This document shows positions 45,142 through 52,869 of a stretch of DNA of 64,000 nucleotides, piece by piece (position 1 is the first letter of the stretch; every line of letters starts with the position of its first letter). Made by a program: the position numbers and the translations under genes. The DNA comes from Cellvibrio fontiphilus_A (GTDB lineage: Bacteria; Pseudomonadota; Gammaproteobacteria; Pseudomonadales; Cellvibrionaceae), in contig NZ_JBHRTF010000002.1 of NCBI RefSeq assembly GCF_042646205.1, positions 496,001 to 560,000 on the forward strand, in the 5' to 3' direction. The notes below the pieces were generated by a model. That model had not been told where the DNA came from. It ran no database searches and worked only from the letters and a program-made list of their open reading frames with translations.

Positions 45142-46608
45142 TTACTCCGCTTTCACTGCCACACCATTGATATGGCTGGTGAGGAACTTGTAAGCCTTGG
45201 CGCCAACCCGATCACCGATGCTGTAACCGCCATCGATAGAGTCGCGGAAATGCACACCCGCATACAAACGGCTCATGCCGCACTTCTCGCGGAAGTCGCT
45301 CCAGGTGGGGAAGCTGAGCTGCAGATTTTGCTGGGGTGTTACACCCGGCTCATAGGTGGATGAACCGGCGGGGTAATCCACCGTCCAACCCAACTCGTCG
45401 GTTTTGAGGAAGCGCGACAGCACATAGGTGTGCGCTGCACAAAAGGCAGCCGAACCCGATGGGTATTCCGCGTGATCTGCCACCGGCAAATAGCTGGTCC
45501 ACTGGTTGGCGGGAATATCGGTCACAGTGCCTTTACCCGGGCCACCCCAGGCTGTCACTTTTTGGCTGCCATACACATATTGGATAGCAGACCAGGGGCG
45601 CACTGCATCCCACTTCACTTTTTGGCGCCACACCGCAATCGCGGTATCAAATTCGGTCATGTTGCTGAGGAACGCCATTTGTACCGATTCGATATAGGGC
45701 AGGTTAAATTTTTTCGCCGCAAAAATTTCCGAGAAGCCCAGGCTACGCAATTTGTAATCAAACAATTCCGCAATTAATTTGTGCTCGTCGGTCAGGTTGG
45801 CTGAGTATTGCAGCACATCATCCACCTGCGCTTTGTAGGCAGAATAATTGGCCGGGTTACTTTTCCAGGGCGCGGGCAAATTAAATTGATTGGGGTTTTT
45901 AAACGAGTAGGCTTTGGTGTAACCCATTTGCGGGGTAACAAATTGCTGCACGTTAAATTTACCAAAACCATTGGTGCCCGGCGCCGGCTGCCAGCGACCT
46001 GGGTGCTTCAGTTGGTAGTAGGTATTAACCGGTTTGTAGCCGGTGTAATCCTTGTAGGGTTTGCGATTGTATTTAACGCCGCCTTCATCGCCCAATTGGT
46101 TCATGCCATCGTGCAAACGTGCATTCACCACACCAAAGCCTGCGATATTGCCAATACCAATCGGATTGGTTGGGTCCATGTTGTCATCGGTTGGATCAAG
46201 GCCAAGGTTCATCAACATGCCATCCCACTGCGCCTGACGGTGCGGCGCAATACTGCTCAGTACACGATAGGCGGCGTAAAGCACGGAAATATTTTTGTCG
46301 TGATTATTGGTTTCTGTGCGACGTTCAGAAATTTTTGAATAAATACCCACTTGGGTTGGGTGATAAGGCGCCACCGCATCAAACCAGGAATTGGACAACA
46401 TAGCAGTATGGCGCAGCACCAAGGTGGCATCTGAACCACTTTTACTCACATCGGTAGACAACAACTGGAAGGCATTCGGAATAACTACTTCAGCAGGCGC
46501 ATAACCGGTATTTAAATCAAACGCAAACACATTGGTAGAGGCCAATAACAAAGTGGCCTGGAGTGCGCGTTTAAGCGGATTTTTTTTCAACAGCGATAAA
46601 TTTTTCAT
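45142..46608 (-). CDS. Secreted vanadium-dependent haloperoxidase-like PAP2 protein
   Basis: A 488-aa exported protein; ATG 46608 with AAGGAT. Signal peptide ends near residue 29 (NVFA). The PAP2/vanadium haloperoxidase triad motifs are: KxxxxxxRP (Lys330, Arg337-Pro338 in 'KVKWDAVRP'), PSGS (383-386) and SRxxxGxHxxD (Ser446-Arg447, His453). The third motif residue is Ser386 where haloperoxidases usually have His in PSGH, so halide oxidation is uncertain; a phosphatase or altered activity is possible. Divergent from the peroxiredoxin-like gene, and its promoter carries the motif shared with the cluster at 50.7 kb. Confidence 0.78.
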   Translation of the reverse strand: MKNLSLLKKNPLKRALQATLLLASTNVFAFDLNTGYAPAEVVIPNAFQLLSTDVSKSGSDATLVLRHTAMLSNSWFDAVAPYHPTQVGIYSKISERRTETNNHDKNISVLYAAYRVLSSIAPHRQAQWDGMLMNLGLDPTDDNMDPTNPIGIGNIAGFGVVNARLHDGMNQLGDEGGVKYNRKPYKDYTGYKPVNTYYQLKHPGRWQPAPGTNGFGKFNVQQFVTPQMGYTKAYSFKNPNQFNLPAPWKSNPANYSAYKAQVDDVLQYSANLTDEHKLIAELFDYKLRSLGFSEIFAAKKFNLPYIESVQMAFLSNMTEFDTAIAVWRQKVKWDAVRPWSAIQYVYGSQKVTAWGGPGKGTVTDIPANQWTSYLPVADHAEYPSGSAAFCAAHTYVLSRFLKTDELGWTVDYPAGSSTYEPGVTPQQNLQLSFPTWSDFREKCGMSRLYAGVHFRDSIDGGYSIGDRVGAKAYKFLTSHINGVAVKAE

Positions 46609-46690
46609 AGCAGATCCTTTAAATGAACAAAAAACAGTGAGTGACGCGATTGCGCATCTTATAGATCCGGCGCTAATAGTCAGCATCGAA

Positions 46691-46717
46691 AAATGGGACA
46701 CTGTGTATTAAGAATTT
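46691..46717. promoter_or_regulatory. Shared promoter motif, copy 1
   Basis: AAATGGGACACT followed after 10 nt by AATTT, in the 179-bp divergent region between the haloperoxidase-like and peroxiredoxin-like genes; within it ACACTGTGT is a small dyad. The same 12-mer and spaced AATTT occur at 50653-50679. Confidence 0.55.
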
Positions 46718-46787
46718 ACCTCTGTGGCTGATTACAATGCGGCTCGCGCCACGCGTGGCAGCAGTCTTTTTAACCAAGGGATGATTT

Positions 46788-47360
46788 ATGAAACGTTTTC
46801 AGGTGGGTCAACAACTGCAGCAGTTACACTGGAAGGATATCAACGGCAACGCGGTAAATATTCCCGATGCCGGCCATTTTGTGCATTTACAATTCCGGCG
46901 TTTTTCCGGCTGCCCGATTTGCAATATTCATATGGGGCAACTCAAAGCGCGCGCGCAGGAATTGCGCAATAACAACATCAAGGAAGTCATAGTGTTTTAT
47001 TCGGAGGATAAAAAAATCCAGCAAAATCTGGGCGATATTCCCTTCACACTTATTGCTGATCCGCAAAAAAAGTTATACGACTACTTTGGTGTGGAGCGCT
47101 CGCTGAAGTCGGTATTGGACCCGCGCGCTTGGCCCGCCGCTATGGGTGGTCTGCTCAAAAATATCAGCCGCGCACTGCGTATGTTGCCGCGCGATGATGA
47201 ATCCATGTTTGGTCTGCCCGCTGAATTTCTGTTTGATCTGGACGGCAATATTATCGCCTGCAAATACGGTGAACACGCCTACGATCAATGGACTGTGGAC
47301 GAGCTGTTGAATCAGCTGCATAGCCAGGTGCTCTCCTCCAGCAAGGATTCCATTGCTTAA
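46788..47360 (+). CDS. Peroxiredoxin-like (AhpC/TSA fold) protein
   Basis: A 190-aa thioredoxin-fold protein. 'HLQFRRFSGCPICNIHMGQLKARAQELRNNNI' has the peroxidatic-type Cys in a CPIC motif (about 43-46); 'VIVFYSEDKKIQQNLGDIPFTLIADPQKKLYDYFGVERSL' and 'MFGLPAEFLFDLDGNIIACKYGEHAYDQWTVDELL' complete the Prx-like 2 pattern. Probably reduces peroxides or thiols in the cytoplasm. A protective partner for an H2O2-using haloperoxidase is an attractive but unproven idea. Confidence 0.82.
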   Translation: MKRFQVGQQLQQLHWKDINGNAVNIPDAGHFVHLQFRRFSGCPICNIHMGQLKARAQELRNNNIKEVIVFYSEDKKIQQNLGDIPFTLIADPQKKLYDYFGVERSLKSVLDPRAWPAAMGGLLKNISRALRMLPRDDESMFGLPAEFLFDLDGNIIACKYGEHAYDQWTVDELLNQLHSQVLSSSKDSIA

Positions 47361-47417
47361 ATCACCTGAACTGCACAGCAGCGCGCCCGGCATAACCGGG
47401 CGCTATAGAATTAGAAA

Positions 47418-48521
47418 TTAATCCACCGCTAACTTTAATTCCCGATCAGCCACCGGCAGCAGCAAGCTGCCACCCGGATTAAACAACAACACGGTTGCCG
47501 CCGCGATAATCGGCGCATGGCCAACCAATTCCTCCGGCCCCAGCACCACACCGGTGAGGGTAAACACCAATAAAATTAATAACTGTGAGAGCCGCGGCGC
47601 CAGGTTACACACCAACAATAAACCAAAACATAACTCGGCCATGCCAGCAGCAAATACAAAGTGAATATCGGTAAAGGCATGCATACCAAAATAATGCGGA
47701 AAATTAAACGCAGGGTACTGCTGTAAAAAAGCTATGCCATAACCCGGCGCTAAAAATTTATCGTGAAATGTCAGAATAATCAGTTGCAAGCCAAGGCCGA
47801 ACTGTAAAATCAATAAACCCAGATGGGGACTGCTAATGGAATAGCTAGCCCCCAACCATTTCCATTGATAGACATGATCCAGGCGATGGCGATCCGTAAA
47901 AAATAACGCCAGTGCCAGCGCAATAAACTCAGGGGCGTAATCAATAGCGCTGCTGAGCGGAAACAACCAAAACAATAACAGCGAAAAAACCAACAGCGCC
48001 AGCGCAAACAAGCTGACATTAATAATCAACAATAAAATTAACAGCGCCTGTACCAGTGAATATTGCAACGCCGTTGCCTGGGATAATTCCGGCGCTACAA
48101 AATTAGGTGCAACAAAATGACCCTGTAATATATTGGCCAGCAACACAATGCCCACCGAGAACTTCAACAAGCTATTTACCCAGCTATTTACATTATGCCG
48201 GGGCGCCTGGAATAAACGCGGCAGTAACGGCGCTTCCAGCCAGGCCTTGAGCGGATCGCTGCAGCGCGCACGGCGCTCCAGTAAATGTGCAAATAACAGA
48301 AATAAAAGTGCACCAATAAAGATCACTAACATCAAACCATCAAACACAAAACGGGCTTGTAGATTTTGCTGATCCTCCTCGATAAACCATTTCACATGGG
48401 CTGTGGCTAGCGGTGTTAGTGTCAATAAAAATATAACTGCCAAATATCGTGCTAACGCTGTTTTAATCGCGCGGTGAATGAATTTTTTAATCAATGCAAT
48501 TGTTAATGAGAACCTTTTCAT
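47418..48521 (-). CDS. Polytopic membrane protein, DoxX-like C-terminal half
   Basis: A 367-aa inner-membrane protein with about nine TM helices. The N-terminus has a signal-like helix and 'HVKWFIEEDQQNLQARFVFDG'. The C-terminal half ('LGLQLIILTFHDKFLAPGYGIAFLQQYPAFNFP', 'AAGMAELCFGLLLVCNLAPRL') resembles DoxX/SURF4-type proteins. Function unknown; DoxX proteins are linked to thiol/redox and quinone chemistry. It is the minus-strand gene next to the ferredoxin operon and converges with the peroxiredoxin-like gene. Confidence 0.6.
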   Translation of the reverse strand: MKRFSLTIALIKKFIHRAIKTALARYLAVIFLLTLTPLATAHVKWFIEEDQQNLQARFVFDGLMLVIFIGALLFLLFAHLLERRARCSDPLKAWLEAPLLPRLFQAPRHNVNSWVNSLLKFSVGIVLLANILQGHFVAPNFVAPELSQATALQYSLVQALLILLLIINVSLFALALLVFSLLLFWLFPLSSAIDYAPEFIALALALFFTDRHRLDHVYQWKWLGASYSISSPHLGLLILQFGLGLQLIILTFHDKFLAPGYGIAFLQQYPAFNFPHYFGMHAFTDIHFVFAAGMAELCFGLLLVCNLAPRLSQLLILLVFTLTGVVLGPEELVGHAPIIAAATVLLFNPGGSLLLPVADRELKLAVD

Positions 48522-48565
48522 TGTTGTCTTCCTTAGTATCCTCTTACCAAAAACCTAACTTTTGA

Positions 48566-48594
48566 TTGGCAATTTCCCCTATTAAAATTGCCAA
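48566..48594. promoter_or_regulatory. Inverted repeat upstream of the DoxX-like gene
   Basis: TTGGCAATTT and AAATTGCCAA, exact 10-bp arms with a 9-nt spacer, 45-73 nt before the start of the minus-strand DoxX-like gene and in the AT-rich divergent region 48522-48893. There is no T-run; an operator is most likely. Confidence 0.5.
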
Positions 48595-48673
48595 ACCCAT
48601 AACCGAAAATTACTGTTTATATCGGTTGTGCAAATTTTATTCTTGGCGAGGTTAATTACTGAGTAAAATTATC

Positions 48674-48833
48674 GGAACACAGAGTGCCAGTATTGAGGTG
48701 AATATTTCCTATAAAAGGTAATAGGACTGTGTTAAACATCTCACCGAAAATTCAGGCGACAAATTTAGGAAAATTTTTTGAAAATTTTATAAAATTGCCC
48801 GGTGCTACCAGGAACACCTAAACCTGTGTCGCC
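48674..48833 (+). promoter_or_regulatory. Promoter/leader of the ferredoxin-LysR operon
   Basis: The 372-bp gene-free stretch 48522-48893 is AT-rich. It contains GGAACACAGAGTGCCAGTA (48674-48692), a degenerate relative of the GGGACAC motif found at 46695 and 50657, and a distant inverted repeat GGCGACA/TGTCGCC (48755-48761 with 48827-48833). LysR sites or leader structure are possible. Confidence 0.35.
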
Positions 48834-48893
48834 AAAAGCAACAAACGATATTCCCTAACTGTCATTAACAAGGAACCCACGAGGAGCAAGGAA

Positions 48894-49211
48894 TTGAATT
48901 ACATATCAGTGATTGATCATGAACAAAATGAAGTCAAGGTAGATGCGCCACCCGGCGATACCCTGATGGAAATACTGCGCGATAATTTATTTGACGTTGC
49001 TGCAACCTGCTCTGGTGCCGGAACCTGTGGCACCTGTCATTTGCATGTCGATGAAGCCTGGTTTGGCCTGCTGCCACAAAAGGATTGTTATGAGGAGGAC
49101 ACCTTGCGCGACTCCTTTCATTATTCAGCAACACAATCCCGTTTAGCCTGCCAAATTACCTTTGATGAATCCCTCAGTGGTATTCGTGTATCACTGGTTA
49201 ACAGCAATTAG
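48894..49211 (+). CDS. [2Fe-2S] ferredoxin
   Basis: A 105-aa electron carrier. TTG start with GAGGAG 7 nt upstream. The cluster pattern C-x5-C-x2-C in 'CSGAGTCGTC' plus the fourth Cys in 'SRLACQI' 37 residues later is that of the adrenodoxin/putidaredoxin vertebrate-type class. It lacks any fused reductase domain. As first gene of the locus it could carry electrons to the di-iron oxygenase encoded at 52.9 kb, with the reductase coming from elsewhere. 11 nt before the LysR gene. Confidence 0.87.
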   Translation: MNYISVIDHEQNEVKVDAPPGDTLMEILRDNLFDVAATCSGAGTCGTCHLHVDEAWFGLLPQKDCYEEDTLRDSFHYSATQSRLACQITFDESLSGIRVSLVNSN

Positions 49212-49222
49212 CAGAGGAATCC

Positions 49223-50185
49223 ATGGCCACCAACATCAATTTAAATGATATTTATATTTTCCATTTTGTTTCCGAGCTGAAAAGCATTACCGCTGCCAGT
49301 AAAAAGCTCAATACCAGCAAACAAACCATCAGCCGCAAATTGGCACAACTGGAAGAGTCGCTCGGGGTGACGCTGATTGCACGCAATACCCGCAACTTTC
49401 AGCTAACCAATGCCGGGCAGGATTACTTTCAAAGCTGCGCCAAAATTATCGAACAGGTTGAACAGGCCAATGCCATGGTGCAACAGCACCAAACGGCGAT
49501 GGAAGGGCGCATTAAAATCTGTTTGCCCCATGAATTTAATAACAAAAAAACCTGCAGCTATTTTATGAATTTTATGGACGCTAACCCCGCCATAAAATTG
49601 GATATTTCGCTCTGTGATCGCAACAGCTTTTCCATGGCCGATGGTTTTGATTTGGCAATTCGTTTGGGTGAGCTGGAGGATTCATCCATGGTGGCCCGCT
49701 CTTTGGGCGGCGTGAACTATGGCTTGGTGGCAAGCCCGGCTTACCTGAAACGTTTTGGTATGCCACAAAAATGTGAAGATTTATATCAACACACTTATAT
49801 TATGGTGAGCAAAAGTTCGTCCGCCGTGGATAAGGATTCGCCGCTATTAAAATGCCGGCAACTGGTGGTCAATGAATTTATGTTAGGTAAACAATTTGCG
49901 AGCCAGGGTTTTGGATTGGTGCGTTTACCTTTATTTATGTGCACCGAAGAACTGGTGTCCGGCGAGCTGGTAATACTGCCCGTAGAACAATGTATGGAAA
50001 CCCGCCCACTGAGTTTGATGTTCCTGAAAGATAAATATATGCCCGGTTATGTGCGTAAATTTATCGATTATGTGGTGGATATATGCCGCGATCAGGATAT
50101 ATGGACAGTTAACCCCGAACCTTATATTTATTTGCCACCAAAAGCGAAAACCACTGCAGCAGTCAATCAGGCAGTTTCTGCCTGA
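49223..50185 (+). CDS. LysR-family regulator of the aryl-CoA cluster
   Basis: A 320-aa regulator. N-terminal winged HTH ('IYIFHFVSELKSITAASKKLNTSKQTISRKLAQLEESLGVTLIARNTRNFQLTNAG') and a C-terminal effector domain (about 90-300). It is co-transcribed with the ferredoxin rather than divergent from its likely target, unusual for LysR. The effector is presumably an aromatic acid or thioester; targets may include the GGGACAC-type sites. Confidence 0.9.
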   Translation: MATNINLNDIYIFHFVSELKSITAASKKLNTSKQTISRKLAQLEESLGVTLIARNTRNFQLTNAGQDYFQSCAKIIEQVEQANAMVQQHQTAMEGRIKICLPHEFNNKKTCSYFMNFMDANPAIKLDISLCDRNSFSMADGFDLAIRLGELEDSSMVARSLGGVNYGLVASPAYLKRFGMPQKCEDLYQHTYIMVSKSSSAVDKDSPLLKCRQLVVNEFMLGKQFASQGFGLVRLPLFMCTEELVSGELVILPVEQCMETRPLSLMFLKDKYMPGYVRKFIDYVVDICRDQDIWTVNPEPYIYLPPKAKTTAAVNQAVSA

Positions 50186-50239
50186 TTGATAGCAGCGGGC
50201 ATCGCCCTGGGTTAGTTCGTGCGCGCATTATTGCGCTAA

Positions 50240-50566
50240 CTATGCGGCACTGTTAAAAACAATTCGCCGCTCTACAACGGGTTTAAAATTATCGCGTGCA
50301 ATATCCAGGTGGAATTGGCCGCTGATAAACTCATTTAAGTAGTCTTCGCTTTCAAATTTCCACACGGTCATTACATCGGGGAACAGGACGTTCTCCACAT
50401 GCTTACTCAACGCCTGCTCATTGGGCATAGCCTGGCACTGGCGTATTTCAAAACTTTTCAAACCGCGCGCTTGCTTTACCAGCAACTCCAATCCCTTATA
50501 AAAATTGGCGACCAGATTCACATCTGCATCTTTTTTAAAAATCACCAATACCCTGCGTTCAATCAT
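50240..50566 (-). CDS. Small ABM/Dabb-like dimeric alpha-beta-barrel protein
   Basis: A 108-aa protein on the strand opposite to the rest of the locus. 'VLVIFKKDADVNLVANFYKGLELLVKQARGLKSFEIRQC' and 'VMTVWKFESEDYLNEFISGQFHLDIARDNFKPVVERRIV' fit the stress-responsive alpha/beta barrel, which includes cofactor-free oxygenases and cyclases such as those acting on polyketide quinols. It shares a 177-bp divergent promoter region with the nitroreductase operon. Confidence 0.55.
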   Translation of the reverse strand: MIERRVLVIFKKDADVNLVANFYKGLELLVKQARGLKSFEIRQCQAMPNEQALSKHVENVLFPDVMTVWKFESEDYLNEFISGQFHLDIARDNFKPVVERRIVFNSAA

Positions 50567-50652
50567 TTTTTATTCCGCCATCCAACTTTTATTTCGACAT
50601 CCAACAATTTCATCGCCATTTTATTCAGGATGGATGAATTGAATAGTTAAAT

Positions 50653-50679
50653 AAATGGGACACTCTATCCAGTAAATTT
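50653..50679. promoter_or_regulatory. Shared promoter motif, copy 2
   Basis: AAATGGGACACT then 10 nt and AATTT, 65-91 nt before the nitroreductase start, in the divergent region shared with the small ABM/Dabb gene. Identical 12-mer and spacing to the copy at 46691-46717. Confidence 0.55.
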
Positions 50680-50743
50680 CACTTTCTATTCACTGCTGCC
50701 ACTGGCAACCTCAGCGCCAAGGAATGACAAAGGGCGGCAAGTA

Positions 50744-51403
50744 ATGCTTGATTTTGATATTAACAAAAACCTGACAGCAGATAGTTGCATTAGCAAACAG
50801 GAATTGTCGGCACAATTTTTTCAGCTGCAACACTTGCTGCAACAGCGCCGTGCAATTAAATATTTTGATGCTGCGCAAGCCATGGATGATCGCGAACTGG
50901 ATGCCATTTTAGCCAGCGCAAGTCAGGCACCCTCCGCATTTAATTTGCAGCATTGGCAAGTCGTACATATTAAAAGTGCGCAGCGTCGCGCCGAAATTTC
51001 GGCGCTGGCCTATCACCAGCCGCAAATTCAACAGGCCGCCGCGCTGTTAGCCATAGTCATGAAAAAAAACGTCTGGCAAACCGCTGCCCACATAGCGCAA
51101 GCCGGTGGCGAAAAAATTCAAATGCATCTGCAGCGGCTCTATGGTGATAAACCCCAGCTCGCCCGCGATGAAGCCATGCGCTCCTGCGCCATGTTTTCCA
51201 TGTTGGTCATGCTCGCCGCCGAAGCAGCGGGTTATCGCAGCTGCCCAATGAGTGGGGCAGATTTTACTGCCATTGGTAAATGCCTTGGGCTGGATGCAAC
51301 ACAGGAAATTTGCATGCTGATTACCCTTGGGCGCGAAGCTTCCGATAACACCATCGCCCGACAACAACGCTTGCCGCTCTCACAATTTTTATACCGGATT
51401 TGA
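50744..51403 (+). CDS. Nitroreductase-family flavoprotein
   Basis: A 219-aa FMN-dependent oxidoreductase. 'LLQQRRAIKYFDAAQAMDDRELDAILASASQAPSAFNLQHWQVVHI' is the family's opening with the FMN phosphate-binding Arg-Arg and 'APSAFNLQHW'; 'SMLVMLAAEAAGYRSCPMSGAD' and 'ICMLITLGREASD' follow. It may reduce a ring or nitro substrate, or supply reduced flavin to the halogenase-like enzyme; both are inference. First gene of the long operon, with 27 nt to the crotonase. Confidence 0.85.
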   Translation: MLDFDINKNLTADSCISKQELSAQFFQLQHLLQQRRAIKYFDAAQAMDDRELDAILASASQAPSAFNLQHWQVVHIKSAQRRAEISALAYHQPQIQQAAALLAIVMKKNVWQTAAHIAQAGGEKIQMHLQRLYGDKPQLARDEAMRSCAMFSMLVMLAAEAAGYRSCPMSGADFTAIGKCLGLDATQEICMLITLGREASDNTIARQQRLPLSQFLYRI

Positions 51404-51430
51404 CCCGCCGCATTACCCAAAGGAAATTTT

Positions 51431-52810
51431 ATGGAAACCAATTTTATTCATGTGCAGGTTCACAACCAGGTCGCCATTCTTGAATTGGACGACCCCTCGG
51501 CCAATACCCTGACCTTTCATTTGTTGCAGGAATTGGAACAGCATTTTTTGCATTTGGAAGCTGACCCCGGCATTCGCGGTGTCATTTTAATTGGTAAGGG
51601 CGATAAGTTTTTTTCTGGCGGCGTCAACATCGGCATGTTGCTCACCGCGGGGCGGCAACACAATTCCCATTTCATTCTCTACGCCGCCGAAGTGTTGGAT
51701 TACATTCAATCCTCACAGTTGCCAGTGGTCACTATTATTAACGGCAACATTACCGGCGGTGGTTTGGAGCTGGCGTTAATTGCGGATTACCGTATCGCCG
51801 TGGAAGGTGATTACAACATAGGTTTTCCCGAAGTGCGCCTGGGCGTAATTCCCGGTATGGGCGGCACCCAGCGCTTGGCGCGTTTGGTAGGTGCACAGCG
51901 CGCGCTGGAAATGATTACCCAGGGTGAATTTATCAGCCCGCAAAAATCCCACGCTATTGGTTTGGTGGATCAAGTATTGCCGAGTGATGCTTTCCGCCAA
52001 CAAGCCATCAGCCAAGCCACTGACTACATTCATCAACACGCCAGTCAAACGCCACGCCGTGCGCAAGCCTTCAAACATTTTCCGCTGCTACTGGAAAAAA
52101 ATTGGATTGAACTGAATATTGAAGCAGGCCTTGCCACCATTAGCTTGCACAGCGCATGCGAACAATACAGTGCGCTGGAAATTCTGCTCGCCATCAATGA
52201 ATTAATTCTGGAATTGCGCACCGACGATGCCGTTTATGCGCTGTTGATTGATAACCGCTGTGCACAATTGGGCTGCGATGACTCAGGTGAGCAAGTGCAA
52301 TTATTGCAGCGGCAGATTGCTTATATTTTTGGCCGCATCAGCGGTTACGCCCGCATCAGTGCGCTGGCCGTGCGCGCGCCCTTATCACCCCTTGCCTTTG
52401 AACTGGCGCTCTATTGCGATTATCGCCTCTGCCGCAGTGCGCTTGCGCAAAACGATGCGCTGCAAAAAATTAATGGTTTTTCGCCCGAGCTGGAGCGTTA
52501 TCAGGATTTTATTCCCGCACACAACAGCAGCGAGCAGTGGGCAGTGCCAATTGCGCAATTAATTGCAAGCGGCTTTTTAAAACCGCAAGACCAACCCGCT
52601 GAGTGGCTGCAGCGGTTTATTCCACCCACCGGCGCTGGTCAGGCCATAGGTTACGCCAAACTCGCCATCACCCAGGGCCACACCCAGGCAGTTTCTGCGG
52701 CGCTGTTACTTGAGCGGCATTTGCAAGAGCAATTGTTTATGTCCTACGACAGCAAAGAGGGCATGAAAGCCTACGTGGAAAAACGCAAACCCTTTTTTAC
52801 CGGCGCTTGA
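51431..52810 (+). CDS. Two-part crotonase (enoyl-CoA hydratase-like)
   Basis: A 459-aa protein with AAAGGAAA before ATG 51431. Residues 1-200 are a normal crotonase: oxyanion region 'KFFSGGVNIGML', 'NGNITGGGLELALIADYRIAVEGDYNIGFPEVRLGVIPGMGGTQRLARLVG' with both Glu residues that hydratases use (in GGGLELA and FPEVRLG). Residues about 215-459 look like a second, degenerate crotonase half. The length approaches that of BoxC-like dihydrodiol lyases (about 550) more than simple hydratases (about 260). It should act on a CoA thioester made by the ligase downstream. Confidence 0.75.
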   Translation: METNFIHVQVHNQVAILELDDPSANTLTFHLLQELEQHFLHLEADPGIRGVILIGKGDKFFSGGVNIGMLLTAGRQHNSHFILYAAEVLDYIQSSQLPVVTIINGNITGGGLELALIADYRIAVEGDYNIGFPEVRLGVIPGMGGTQRLARLVGAQRALEMITQGEFISPQKSHAIGLVDQVLPSDAFRQQAISQATDYIHQHASQTPRRAQAFKHFPLLLEKNWIELNIEAGLATISLHSACEQYSALEILLAINELILELRTDDAVYALLIDNRCAQLGCDDSGEQVQLLQRQIAYIFGRISGYARISALAVRAPLSPLAFELALYCDYRLCRSALAQNDALQKINGFSPELERYQDFIPAHNSSEQWAVPIAQLIASGFLKPQDQPAEWLQRFIPPTGAGQAIGYAKLAITQGHTQAVSAALLLERHLQEQLFMSYDSKEGMKAYVEKRKPFFTGA

Positions 52811-52869
52811 TTTACGCAGATAAACACAGACAAGCGCAGAAAAACCCATTGTTATGGCAGGTATTTTTT

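Noticed and set aside
44237..45193. 318-codon plus-strand frame opposite the secreted protein gene
   Set aside because: Antisense to a gene with an AGGAGG site and signal peptide; its product has no recognisable fold.
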